Positions 44,295 through 53,836 are shown, counted from the stretch's first letter. The stretch: DNA of 64,000 nt from Halorubrum salipaludis (GCF_002286985.1 NZ_NSKC01000011.1:1-64000); one strand, 5' to 3'. Made by a program: numbers and translations. The notes: generated from the sequence alone by a model not told the origin.

Positions 44295-45761
44295 ATGGCT
44301 GTCGATCTGGCAATCCATGATGCACTCGTTCTCACAGCCGACGAGCGGAACCGCCTGTACGAGCGCGGCACAGTATGCATCACCGATGGCTGTATCGAAG
44401 AAGTCCGACCATCACGTGCAGGAGACGGAGAATTAGAAGCGTCCACCGTTATCGACGGGAACGGGAAACTGGTGATGCCGGGGTTGGTGAACGCCCACAC
44501 GCACTTGGAGATGACACCGCTCATCGGTGCGTTTAGCGAACTCGAGCTGACGGAGATGCTTGGGAGTGGGACGGCCTTGTTTAACAGATTAGGGAACGGC
44601 GAATTCGAGTACCTCGTCGAGGCAGGCGTCGAGCTCGCAGCGCTCAATTTCCTCTTGGGCGGTGTCACGACCGTGAACTCGATGGACGCACGGCCTGCCG
44701 CAGGTGCAGAGGCGTTCGGGGAAGCAGGGCTCCGCGGATTTTTCGGCCCGGCGATCTCGGACCTCTTCTGGGACCAACCAGTCGATCAGCAGTTCTCCCG
44801 TGCTCGCGAGTTCGTCGAAACGTACCACGACACGTACGAGGGCCGAATCAGGGCGACGATCTGCCCGCACGACGACTGGTCGTGTACCAGGCAGCTGTGG
44901 GAACGGACCGCGTCCCTCGCCGCAGAGTACCCGGACCTGCTCGTCCACACGCACTTGCTCGAACTCGAGGAGAGTAACACGATGGCACGAGCGAACGGTG
45001 GCGAGGACTCGGTGGGATTGCTCGACGACGTTGGACTCCTGGACGACCGACTGGTCGCTGCTCACTTCCGCCTCGCCGACGAAGAGGACATCCAGCGAAC
45101 CGCCGAGGCGGACGCGGCTGTTGCGCACTGCCCGTCCGTCTTCTGTTACTGGAATCCGGACGGGGAGACGCAGTGGACGCCCGTTCCCGAGCTTCGAGCC
45201 GCCGGCGTCGACGTCGGAGTAGGGATTGACGACCACTACTGGCACGACTCGTACAGCATGTTCGGTGAAGCGCGGCAAGCTCGGCTGGCGGCAAATCTCA
45301 AGCGTTCAGCCGGGCAGTTCGACTCGATGGAACTGATACGAATGCTCACTATTGAAGGCGCACGCGCGCTGGGGATGGGCGACGAGATCGGCAGTATTGA
45401 AGCGGGAAAGCGCGCGGATATTATCCTCCTCGACGTCGACAAACCGAAGTTCACGCCACGGACCAATATTCCTGCACAGGTCGTGAACAACGCGGTGCCG
45501 GCCGACGTCGAGACAGTGATCGTTGACGGCGACGTCGTCCTCCGGAATGGTGTGCCCGAGACAATGGACTCGGACGACGTGCGACAGCGAGTAAATCAGG
45601 CTGTCGAACGCTTCATGGACGAGACAGGCTGGGAGTTAGACATTGGTGGTAGTGAACCGCCGACCAGCATCGAGACTGTACGGGACCTCCCAAAGCGTGG
45701 CCCTGCGCGACTCCTGACTCGCCTCGCGATGCAATCCGCGCGTGATCGGTTCTCCTTCTAA
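44295..45761 (+). CDS. Amidohydrolase of the chlorohydrolase/deaminase family
   Basis: A 488-residue TIM-barrel metal-dependent hydrolase (TrzN/AtzB/SAH-deaminase-like). The metal site starts with NAHTHLEMTP; HTHLLELEE and AAHFRLADEED supply further His, and GIDDHYWHDS replaces the usual GTDG/S motif. A C-terminal EAGKRADIILLD beta-sandwich part is normal. It probably deaminates or dechlorinates an N-heterocycle; the substrate is not predictable. It has no metal-resistance role that I can see and looks like an unrelated passenger. Confidence 0.82.
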   Translation: MAVDLAIHDALVLTADERNRLYERGTVCITDGCIEEVRPSRAGDGELEASTVIDGNGKLVMPGLVNAHTHLEMTPLIGAFSELELTEMLGSGTALFNRLGNGEFEYLVEAGVELAALNFLLGGVTTVNSMDARPAAGAEAFGEAGLRGFFGPAISDLFWDQPVDQQFSRAREFVETYHDTYEGRIRATICPHDDWSCTRQLWERTASLAAEYPDLLVHTHLLELEESNTMARANGGEDSVGLLDDVGLLDDRLVAAHFRLADEEDIQRTAEADAAVAHCPSVFCYWNPDGETQWTPVPELRAAGVDVGVGIDDHYWHDSYSMFGEARQARLAANLKRSAGQFDSMELIRMLTIEGARALGMGDEIGSIEAGKRADIILLDVDKPKFTPRTNIPAQVVNNAVPADVETVIVDGDVVLRNGVPETMDSDDVRQRVNQAVERFMDETGWELDIGGSEPPTSIETVRDLPKRGPARLLTRLAMQSARDRFSF

Positions 45762-45790
45762 GACCCTGCCAGCGTAGGGGTGGTTCCCCC

Positions 45791-46315
45791 TCAGGAATTT
45801 CTGTGGGCGCGAACGAACGCACGTCGCAGGACGGTCAGAAGAACGTACGTCTCGTACTTCTGGGTCTGGCAGTGCTCGCAGGGCTGCATATCCTCGACGA
45901 TCTCCTCAATAGCGTCGTCGTACTCGTCGGTGAGCGTAGTGAGCGCGTCCGTGATCTGGGGCTGGGCAGCGTCGATCATCTCCTCGACGGCGGCGTCGGC
46001 CGAATCTGGTAGTGAGTACGAGAGGACGATCGTGTTCGCGTGGTAGTACTTCGTCGTCCCACCACGCCCCTCCTCGAAGCGAACGACGTCGACGAGGCCC
46101 GCATCCCGGAGCTCGTTGATGTGATGGCGGACCGTGTTCTCCGTCCGGTCGATGCCGCGATCGTCGAGGCGTTCGTGGACCTCGGTCGCAGTTAGGGCTT
46201 CCTCGGACAGAATGTCGAGGACCATCGCCCGCATCGGCTCGTCGATGGCGTCCGAAATCCGAGTGTCTCGCACCGCGATGTCGTCGAGACGGTGGTCGGT
46301 ATCGGAATCACTCAT
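45791..46315 (-). CDS. ArsR-like regulator with a C-terminal CxxC
   Basis: A 174-residue protein. Residues about 20-85 are a winged helix (EPMRAMVLDILSEEALTATEVHERL, then NTVRHHINELRDAGLV). A long helix follows and then C146/C149 in MQPCEHCQTQKYE, a possible metal site. It is divergent from the HMA-ATPase-FmdE cluster at 46517, its likely target. ATG at 46315 is chosen over 46468. Confidence 0.83.
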   Translation of the reverse strand: MSDSDTDHRLDDIAVRDTRISDAIDEPMRAMVLDILSEEALTATEVHERLDDRGIDRTENTVRHHINELRDAGLVDVVRFEEGRGGTTKYYHANTIVLSYSLPDSADAAVEEMIDAAQPQITDALTTLTDEYDDAIEEIVEDMQPCEHCQTQKYETYVLLTVLRRAFVRAHRNS

Positions 46316-46516
46316 ACGAGAACTGAGCGCGAGCACGCGGGAAAAGGTAGCGGGGCAGGAGTCGGGTAGGTGTCTGTCGAGGTATCCAGTACAGGATGGA
46401 CCCGCGATAGCGAAAGCCCTAGACGACCCGTTTGACTGTTCCAACGACCCGTATCCGAATTCAAACATATCATCTAAAAAATACTTATTGAGGTACGGGC
46501 ACTATCTCAAACTGTA

Positions 46517-46732
46517 ATGAGCGACACAACCCAATTCCGCGTCCTCGACTTCGACTGCCCGACCTGCGCGAGTACCGTCGAACGCGCCCTGTCGAACGTC
46601 GACGGCGTCCAGCACGTCGAAGTCCACTACGCGACCGGCCGCGTCGAGATCGAGTACGACGACAGCGTCACTGACCCCGACGCCTTCGCAGAGACCATCG
46701 AAAACCAGGGGTACACTCCCCAGCCCGCCTAA
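46517..46732 (+). CDS. Stand-alone HMA metal-binding protein
   Basis: A 71-residue HMA domain with DFDCPTCAS (C14, C17). The acidic DFDCP context resembles HMA domains of Zn/Cd-type pumps more than the GMTC of copper chaperones. It ends four bases before the ATPase gene, which itself lacks an HMA domain, so it is effectively a detached N-terminal domain of that pump. Confidence 0.9.
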   Translation: MSDTTQFRVLDFDCPTCASTVERALSNVDGVQHVEVHYATGRVEIEYDDSVTDPDAFAETIENQGYTPQPA

Positions 46733-46736
46733 CACT

Positions 46737-48656
46737 ATGAACAAACAATCGATCACGCAGTACTACCGGAACCACCGGAAGGCCATCGTCACGGCGACGA
46801 GCGGCCTGCTGTACGGCGGTGGCTGGAGTCTCGGCTACCTCACGAGTTTCGAGATGGCAAGCGCCGCCATCCTCGTCCTCGCGACGGTCGTGGGTGGCTA
46901 CGACATCGCCAAGACCGCTTACCACGAGGTCACCAACCGGACGCTCGGCATCAAGACGCTGGTGACGCTGGCCGCCATCGGTGCTATCGTCATCGGGGAG
47001 TACTGGGAAGCCGCCGCCGTCGTCTTCCTGTTCAGCCTTGGCAGCTACCTCGAAGGCCGGACGATGCGGAAGACCCGGACGGCACTTCAGGAGCTACTGG
47101 AGATGACGCCCGACACGGCGACCGTCCGTCGCGACGGGACACTCCAAGAGGTCTCCGCCCGCGATGTCGAAGAGGGCGAAGTCGTCGTCGTAAAGCCGGG
47201 CGGGAAGATCCCGGTCGACGGAACCGTCGTCGACGGCGAGAGCGCAGTCAACCAGGCGCCGGTCACCGGCGAGAGCGCGCCCGTCCACAAGGCCGACAGC
47301 GACGAGGTGTACGCCGGGACGGTCAACCAGGAGGGCGCGCTAGAAATCCGGACGACGGGAGCGGGATCGGATACGACTCTCGAACGGATCATCCGTCGCG
47401 TCGAGGAGGCCCAGGAGGCTCAGTCGCCCACGGAGAGTCTCATCGACCGGTTCGCGAAGTACTACACGCCGGCCGTCATTGCCCTGGCTATCGGCGCGTA
47501 CGCGGTCACGCAGAACGCGATCCTGTCGCTGACGCTGCTGGTCATCGGCTGTCCGGGCGCGCTGGTCATCGGGCCACCGGTCAGCATCGTCTCGGCCATC
47601 GGTAACGCCGCCCGGTCGGGCGTGCTGATGAAGGGCGGCGAACACCTCGAACGCGCCGGCAAGATCGATCTCGTCGCCTTCGACAAGACGGGGACGCTCA
47701 CGAAGGGCGAGACCACCGTCTCCGACATCGAGGGGTTCGGCGTCGCCGCCGCCGACGTCCTCTCGCTCGCAGCGACCGCCGAGAAGAAGAGCGAACACCA
47801 CCTCGCGGACGCCATCGTCGACATGGCCCGCGAACGCCAGACGGCTGCGACGGACGGTGGAGCGACGGTCGCCCAAGCGGACGATACGGACGTGGGGCGC
47901 AGGTCGGTCCCCGATCCCGACGACTTCGACGTGGTCGCCGGCAAGGGCGTCATCGCCCATGCCGATGGCCAGGAAGTCGTCGTCGGCAACCGCGCGCTGC
48001 TGGACGACCGCGACGTCGATGTCCCCGATCGGGTCGCCGACTACGTCCGCGAGCGTGAGGGGCGCGGCGAGACAGTCGTCCACGTCGTTCGGGACGGGGA
48101 CATCATCGGCGCGATTGCGATGCGGGACGAGCTCCGGGAGGCCGCTCCTGGGGTCGTCGCGGCGCTCCAAGACGCTGGCATCGAGACGGTGATGCTCACC
48201 GGCGACAACGATCGGACGGCCGCTGCCGTTGCCGAGGAGGTCGGTATCGACGAGTACCGTGCCGAACTCCTCCCCGAGGACAAGCAGTCCGTCATCGAGG
48301 GCTACCAGGCCGACGGCCACGTCGTCGCGATGGTCGGCGACGGCATCAACGACGCGCCATCGCTGGCCACTGCCGATGTCGGCATCGCGATGGGTGCTGC
48401 GGGAACGGACACCGCTATCGAAACGGCTGACATGGCGTTGATGGCCGACGACCTCGAACGCATCCCGTACGCGGTCAAACTCAGCAAGGCGACGCGCTGG
48501 AACGTCCTCGAGAACGTCGGGATCGCGGTGCTGACCGTGACCGTCCTCCTCGCGGGCGTGCTCACCAGCTACGTCACCCTCGCGTCGGGAATGCTGGTCC
48601 ACGAGGCCAGCGTCCTCCTCGTCATCCTCAACGGGATGCGACTGCTCCGCTACTGA
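46737..48656 (+). CDS. P1B-type ATPase with a CPG membrane motif and no HMA domain
   Basis: A 639-residue pump starting almost at its first membrane helix. The membrane motif near residue 271 is IGCPGALVIGPPVS, so the second Cys of CPC is Gly. DKTGTLTKGE (near 315), SEHHLADAI (HP replaced by HH) and GDGINDAPSLA follow, and the end is MLVHEASVLLVILNGMRLLR. It lies four bases after the HMA gene. Substrate class is uncertain: overall closest to Zn/Cd-type pumps, but with an altered metal site. Confidence 0.9.
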   Translation: MNKQSITQYYRNHRKAIVTATSGLLYGGGWSLGYLTSFEMASAAILVLATVVGGYDIAKTAYHEVTNRTLGIKTLVTLAAIGAIVIGEYWEAAAVVFLFSLGSYLEGRTMRKTRTALQELLEMTPDTATVRRDGTLQEVSARDVEEGEVVVVKPGGKIPVDGTVVDGESAVNQAPVTGESAPVHKADSDEVYAGTVNQEGALEIRTTGAGSDTTLERIIRRVEEAQEAQSPTESLIDRFAKYYTPAVIALAIGAYAVTQNAILSLTLLVIGCPGALVIGPPVSIVSAIGNAARSGVLMKGGEHLERAGKIDLVAFDKTGTLTKGETTVSDIEGFGVAAADVLSLAATAEKKSEHHLADAIVDMARERQTAATDGGATVAQADDTDVGRRSVPDPDDFDVVAGKGVIAHADGQEVVVGNRALLDDRDVDVPDRVADYVREREGRGETVVHVVRDGDIIGAIAMRDELREAAPGVVAALQDAGIETVMLTGDNDRTAAAVAEEVGIDEYRAELLPEDKQSVIEGYQADGHVVAMVGDGINDAPSLATADVGIAMGAAGTDTAIETADMALMADDLERIPYAVKLSKATRWNVLENVGIAVLTVTVLLAGVLTSYVTLASGMLVHEASVLLVILNGMRLLRY

Positions 48657-48684
48657 CCACGAGACACGATCACAACCACAACTC

Positions 48685-49338
48685 ATGACATCGAATTCGA
48701 CTGCGACTGACACGACCCAGACGAGAACCAATTGGCAGGTCGACTACGACGTCGAGCCGATCGAAATCCGCGACCCCGTCGCGGAGGCCCTCGACGTCCT
48801 CGAACCGGGCGAGCCGTTCGTCATCGCTTATAGAGACGCGGTGAAAGAGGCAGGACACTCCTGTCCGACTGCCTCGGGCGCCTACCGGATCGTCCAGCTC
48901 GGGCTCGACGCCCTGTATCCCGACGACTATCCAGTCCGGAGCGAAATCGAGGTCCAGACGGCCGGCCCGCAGGAGGATGCTGCGTACGGCGTGATGAGCC
49001 GTATCATCTCGTACGTGACTGGCGCGACCGGCGATGACGGATTCAGCGGGCTCGCCGGCGGCTATGGCGGCCGCCGCGACCTCCTGTGCTTCGACGGGTT
49101 CGACCCGGACACGGCGGACCCGACGTTCCGGTTCCGGCGAACCGACACGGACGAGACCGTCGAAGTGGCCTACCACGTCAGCGACGTTCCTAGCGGTGGA
49201 CCCGCAATCGGGAACCTCCAGAGGATTCTCGACGGATCGGCAAGCGACCAGCAACGGGAGGCCTTCGCTGACGCTTGGCACCGCCGCGTGCAGGCTGTTC
49301 TCAGAGACGCCACCCTATTCTCCGTCGAAGGGGTATGA
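48685..49338 (+). CDS. FmdE-like protein
   Basis: A 217-residue soluble protein whose core (AGHSCPTASGAYRIVQLGLDALYP, then GGYGGRRDLLCFDG) matches the FmdE (formylmethanofuran dehydrogenase subunit E) fold without the C-terminal zinc ribbon. Haloarchaea lack the methanogenic enzyme, so the domain must do something else, perhaps binding metal through His/Cys. It follows the CPG ATPase by 28 bases, in the same operon. A cytosolic metal-buffering role is possible but unproven. Confidence 0.78.
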   Translation: MTSNSTATDTTQTRTNWQVDYDVEPIEIRDPVAEALDVLEPGEPFVIAYRDAVKEAGHSCPTASGAYRIVQLGLDALYPDDYPVRSEIEVQTAGPQEDAAYGVMSRIISYVTGATGDDGFSGLAGGYGGRRDLLCFDGFDPDTADPTFRFRRTDTDETVEVAYHVSDVPSGGPAIGNLQRILDGSASDQQREAFADAWHRRVQAVLRDATLFSVEGV

Positions 49339-49995
49339 ACGCGGCGGTGTACCCCTCACACTCGTAATGAGAGTTACCGCGATATACTGTTGGGCTCCTT
49401 GGGTACCTTGGTAGCGCCATCACCTAACTCGCCGACATCGATATGAGAGTACCCCACGCAAACCATCCCCTCAGAGTTGTCCAAGTATCGAGCTACAACC
49501 GCCAACCCAAATACTCAAACAAGAATCTCGCCCATCCCGCGTCAACTGCCATATGGAGCAAGGTAATCGTGTTTCCAATGGTCGATATCGATCTCCACAG
49601 CCTCTGAAGTCGTTGGAGAACCGACCGTGACCCATCAGTCATAATCTGCGGCAACGTCTACGGACACATCTATGCCGTTGTATGAGTCGTCGGAGCGCCC
49701 TGTCGGTGCCGTCGATATTGACGGGGTACAAGAGGTCAACTATGATTTATTTCCAGTTCATTTCGAACTGATTCGAAGGCACGCATCAAATCTATCCTCC
49801 GAGGTTGTGGATGTTGCGAAGATGGGCCTATGATGCACAGGTTTCGAGTCTAAGTCATCTGAAAGAAGTGGCCGAGCGGGTCTCGAAATGCGTTTCTGAG
49901 AGACCTATCGCGTAGCGTTCACAAATCCGATAGAAAATCGCCGGTTAGGCCAGTGCCGCCGCTCACGATCGAGCAAGCTCAGAGGAGACGAGAAA
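49339..49995. other. Intergenic and IS flank, no gene
   Basis: No convincing ORF or RNA gene. The second copy of the 37-bp repeat lies at 49774-49810. The region from about 49770 to 49995 is probably the downstream end of the insertion sequence that follows. Confidence 0.5.
49774..49810 (+). repeat. 37-bp repeat, copy 2 (IS-associated)
   Basis: One mismatch to 24164-24200. It lies about 186 bp past the stop codon of the transposase at 49996-51975. The right arm of the hairpin seen at copy 1 is absent here. Confidence 0.8.
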
Positions 49996-51975
49996 TTAGT
50001 CGGGTGGATCGAGACCGTAGTTCTTCTTGGCAAATGTCAGGAACGAGTTCGAAGAGACCGCCGGCTGGTCGCCGACCTCACCGTGGAGTTCCAACTGCAC
50101 GAGGATATCCACGAGTCGCCAGCAGTTGTACAACACGCAGGCGAACGCGAAGTTGAAGTACCGGAACCGGTGGTCGGGCGACTGTGTCTCCGCGAGGAAC
50201 GTCTTCAGCTTCTTAAACCCGTTTTCAATGCCCCAGCGCTGCTTGTACCGGACCATCAGCCGCCCGATCTGGTGCTTCATCTCCCGCTCATCATCGGGAT
50301 CGACATCTACCCACGGGAGATTTGTCTCAAAAGGTACCGTCGGCGCTTCGACACGCGCCGGCTCCTTGATCTCCTCTTCTTCGGCAACCTCGTCGAGGAG
50401 GTTGCTTAGCGGCGAGTCGCCGTCACGGTCCTCCGACAGCGGTGTGGTGTCACCGATATCTTCGAAGTCCTCGATGAGCTCCTGTCGGATTGTCACGTCC
50501 GTCCCGCCGTCGTCTTCCTCTTCACGTTCCCACTCGCGTTTCGGAAGGTAGACTGCCTTCCGTGTCGGCCTGTCGTCGAGGCGCTCTTGCTCGACGACGT
50601 CGAAGTCTTTGTCTTTGCTGGCAAGCTTGGCGATCTGGTGTTCATGGTCACTACTGGACCGCACAACGCCGGGATTGAGGTAGTAGACATCGTGCTCCTC
50701 GCAGACCTCTTTCACGCCGTCAGGCGCGAACTCACGGTCCATCATCACCAAATCGAGTCCGGGGACGATCTCGGTCGCTCCATCAAGGAGATCGTCCACA
50801 ATATCCGCCCGCGTTCGACTTCGAACGACCGGAACAGCATCAAGGATCAGTGGGACATCGTGGCCGACAAGTTTGATAACCGCCCACTGGAAGAATGGCC
50901 CGTCGTCGCCTTTGTAACCGAGAATCTACGGTTCCTGATTCTGTCCGCTGCTGTCACGTTCAACATGTCCACTCCACGGGTCGCCCTTCGTGAAGTCGAT
51001 AGCCGCCATCTGCTTGCGTCCCATCTTGTCCTTCGCTTTCGCCTGTTTAACGAGCGTCCGGCTAGTGTCCCGGAGCATCGTCCGGATACGTTCGACGCCA
51101 AGCGTCTTCGTCTGTAACCGGTGTGAATCACCCGACGGCGTTTCCGTCCGGGTAGAGTCGGTGGCAAAGGACTGTGCGCCGTCGTTCGGGTGCATATCAC
51201 TCCGCATCCCGAAATATGACTGCTGTTCCCAGAATGCGCCTTCGGGAATACTTGCGTTTCCGCTGCGGTCAAGGTGGAAACAGTCCTCGACGATGGGTTT
51301 CGCACCCTTCCAAACCTCGCGGGCCTTCTCACGAGCGAGCGTATCCTTGCTTTTCGAACGTGTGACTGTATCCGTCGGCTGGTTGGGTAGAAACGAGGGT
51401 TCGGGCGCAGGAATGTCGTGGTATCGAGCGATATCCACGACGACCTCAGCGGCATCCCGAACGGCGTCGCGGACATCTTCGAGACGGTCTTCCCACGCCC
51501 GCCAGAGTGTGGACTGATCGGGGATTCCATCGAAGCCGAGCTGCGTGGTAAGAAACGGCTTCTGTTTGAGGTATTTCCAGAGAGTCGTTTCACCCTTCCA
51601 GCCTTTCACGCAGCGGAGTACGTGCGCTCGGAAGACAGCTTCCCAAGGTTTCGGGTCGCCCTGTTCGTGGTCGAAAGTGTCGTAGAATCGGAGGTAGCAG
51701 GCTGGGACTTCGGCCACAATATCTTCTAGCGTGACTGACCGATCGTGTCGGACCTGTTGCTCGCGTGGGTAGGTTGTAAGAACGCCGTCAACCATTTCGC
51801 GGAATGTCATATCGAAGGACCGTGCTTCGACAAGATCGCCAGTATTCGTGGTGTAAAGTCCGTCTACGTCGTAATCTTTCGGTGTAGATTCATAGCCCGC
51901 GCTGTCGAGATGCCTCCGTGGACCGAGGCGCTCCCACCGTGACCCGGTTGGGGCCTGTGCCGCGGTTCTTGACAC
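49996..51975 (-). pseudogene. Large DDE transposase disabled by one in-frame TAG
   Basis: A single 660-codon frame from a GTG at 51975, broken only by TAG at 50926-50928. The catalytic residues are MAAIDFTKGDP (Asp), VMMDREFAPDG (Asp) and QRWGIENGFKKLKTF (Glu), so the stop falls between the first and second Asp. The flanking residues (GQNQEP before, ILGYKGDDGPFFQWAV after) make a Trp-to-stop (TGG to TAG) change likely. A long acidic insertion (EEEDDGGTDVT and following) precedes the Glu. It is related in layout to the intact transposase at 24393-25979. Confidence 0.88.
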
Positions 51976-52195
51976 GTAGAGACATATTTGTTTGCCAACT
52001 ATATAAAGAATCCTTCAGCGGAGTGGAAGTGGTCACTGCTCTCGTTCAGTATAGGAGATTCACTGATCGCTCAATACAGGTGAAGGACAGGTAGCTCAAT
52101 ACACACCCTCAACGACCAACTGTCTCGGTTTGAAATCCGTTTGAAAGCATAGAACTCCCCACAAGACCTTTTATAATAAGGCGGAACGGGTGAAT

Positions 52196-53062
52196 ATGTA
52201 CCGACGGACTCTCCTTGCTGGTCTCTCGGCCACTTTCGGCGGGCTCGCTGGTTGCAATACGCCGGGAACTGGGTCTACTAATTCAACGAACTCAACTGGG
52301 CCAGAATCTGACTCAGAATTCTCTGGTATGTCGATCCCTGACCTTCCCGGTGAGGGTGGCGTTACTTGGTACCACAAAGCTGATGAAACAACACAGGCGT
52401 TCGTCCGCCCAAGCACCGAACGAGCGGAATTACCCACTCAAATTGAATTTACGTTTTTCAATCGGTCACAGGAATCCACCAGCTGCGGCGGCTGGGATTT
52501 ATACAAATTACAGGAAGATCAATGGTTTCACATCGGCCCGTACGCCCACGACGGCATCTGTGAAAACCTCCCGGCGGGTGAAAGTGAATCGTGGACAATA
52601 GAGGTAGCGGCTGATGAGATGGATAGCAACCATGAGGATCACTTTCCGTACCTCGGTGGAGGCCACTACGCCGCTGTGGTGGGGTACGGACACACAACAT
52701 CGGAGAGTGCCGCTCTCGTCAAGTTTGACGCACCGACGATCTCGGTCGTACCAACAGACGATGTAACAAGCGAGTCAGACGGAGACACAGTGACCGTCAC
52801 CGTCGAGGAGTGGCAGACAGAGTCCGATGATGGAGATCGAGACATAGTCACACTTGAACGAGCACAGACGGCCGACCGCAGAATGATCGCTGAACAGGTG
52901 ATGCAAAATCGCGGATACCGCAACCTGCTCGCGCATATGAGTTCGGACGTTGAACGGGTGGTTCTCCGCACAAACAAACGAACAGCCGGTAAATTTGACG
53001 CCGAGACACGCCGATTTCAATACGCCAATCAAGCGTACCGCGTTTGGAGAAACGAGCCATAA
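52196..53062 (+). CDS. Exported lipoprotein of unknown function
   Basis: A 288-residue protein with a signal and lipobox (MYRRTLLAGLSATFGGLAGC), a Ser/Thr/Asn-rich linker and a beta-rich domain containing a Cys pair (TSCGGWDLYKL and HDGICENLPAGESESW) that could form a disulfide. The pattern resembles haloarchaeal BsuPI/Ig-like lipoproteins. A Thr/Asp-rich C-terminal third follows. ATG at 52196 is chosen; a GTG lies at 52190. Function unknown. Confidence 0.75.
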   Translation: MYRRTLLAGLSATFGGLAGCNTPGTGSTNSTNSTGPESDSEFSGMSIPDLPGEGGVTWYHKADETTQAFVRPSTERAELPTQIEFTFFNRSQESTSCGGWDLYKLQEDQWFHIGPYAHDGICENLPAGESESWTIEVAADEMDSNHEDHFPYLGGGHYAAVVGYGHTTSESAALVKFDAPTISVVPTDDVTSESDGDTVTVTVEEWQTESDDGDRDIVTLERAQTADRRMIAEQVMQNRGYRNLLAHMSSDVERVVLRTNKRTAGKFDAETRRFQYANQAYRVWRNEP

Positions 53063-53091
53063 TTACGTGGAGCGAGAGGGCTGAATCTCAG

Positions 53092-53836
53092 AGCTTGGTT
53101 GAACCTTTTAGCGGCTGACCACATCTGACACAGCTACGGTCAATACAGACCAATTACGTATCAAAGTTGAACGGTCACGTGTTTAGAGACAGGTTCTACT
53201 CAACGGGAATACATTCCATGAGATCGCCATTAGCAGGGCCTTGATTGGGATCACCAGTTCGTCTGATGACTCTCTCATCAATGTAGTACCATGCGGATTC
53301 CATATTATCAGATACTCCCTCTCCGTTGTCCATTTCAGTGATTATTGACCAAGTCGTTTCGACGTGAACCACGATACTATCGTCGGTGGTATCGACTACA
53401 CGAACGGTGGATGATGGCTCCGTTCCGAGTGATTTTTTCTCGTCATCGGTTTCGATAAGATGGTTAGTAACGTATTCTCGTTCGTAGTCCTTCACAAATG
53501 ATCTTGCTTCGCTCACAGTGGTATCCTCAGGAAGGGGGACGTTGTAGTCATGAGAAACAGGACACTCATCCGGGTGAGATTCGGTGAATCCCTCGGCAGA
53601 TTCATTGGCCGAAGATGGTTTCTCTATACAGCCTGCGAGGAGGACATTGCTTCCGAGGACAGCGAGAATGGTTCGACGGCGCACGTAGTAACTTTCAAAA
53701 GTCGAACTAAATAAATGATTCTGTCGATATTCTCGATATATAACATATATGGTCCCGGTGGAAGTCAATAAGCACTCTTCAGCGACCGGCTGTTTCAGCC
53801 GATAATATATCTGAATAATGGGATTTCAACAAAGCC
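53092..53836. mobile_element. Transposase-less cassette 4 with degenerate IS6-type ends
   Basis: The left end at 53092 (AGCTTGGTTGAACC) and the following 60 bases (TAGCGGC, CATCTGAC, CGGTCAATACAG blocks) align with the left end of cassette 1. The right end finishes GATTTCAACAAAGCC at 53836 and its inner part (CACTCTTCAGCGACCGGCTG) aligns with the right end of cassette 1 and, inverted, with cassette 3. The only gene inside is the lipoprotein at 53196-53684. No target duplication is visible. The ends are more degraded than those of cassettes 2 and 3. Confidence 0.55.
53196..53684 (-). CDS. Exported lipoprotein, passenger of cassette 4
   Basis: A 162-residue protein from a GTG at 53684: RRRTILAVLGSNVLLAGC is a signal with a lipobox, then a Ser/Glu-rich linker and a single alpha/beta domain (SEARSFVKDYEREYVTNHL, then TTWSIITEMDNGEG and MESAWYYIDERVI). 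Not homologous by eye to the passenger of cassette 1, though both are exported. It reads from the cassette right end toward the left. Function unknown. Confidence 0.72.
   Translation of the reverse strand: MRRRTILAVLGSNVLLAGCIEKPSSANESAEGFTESHPDECPVSHDYNVPLPEDTTVSEARSFVKDYEREYVTNHLIETDDEKKSLGTEPSSTVRVVDTTDDSIVVHVETTWSIITEMDNGEGVSDNMESAWYYIDERVIRRTGDPNQGPANGDLMECIPVE

Noticed and set aside
47340-48731. 463-residue minus-strand frame opposite the CPG ATPase
   Set aside because: Mirror frame of a high-GC gene; Asp/Val/Arg-rich and without any recognisable fold, while the plus frame is a complete ATPase.
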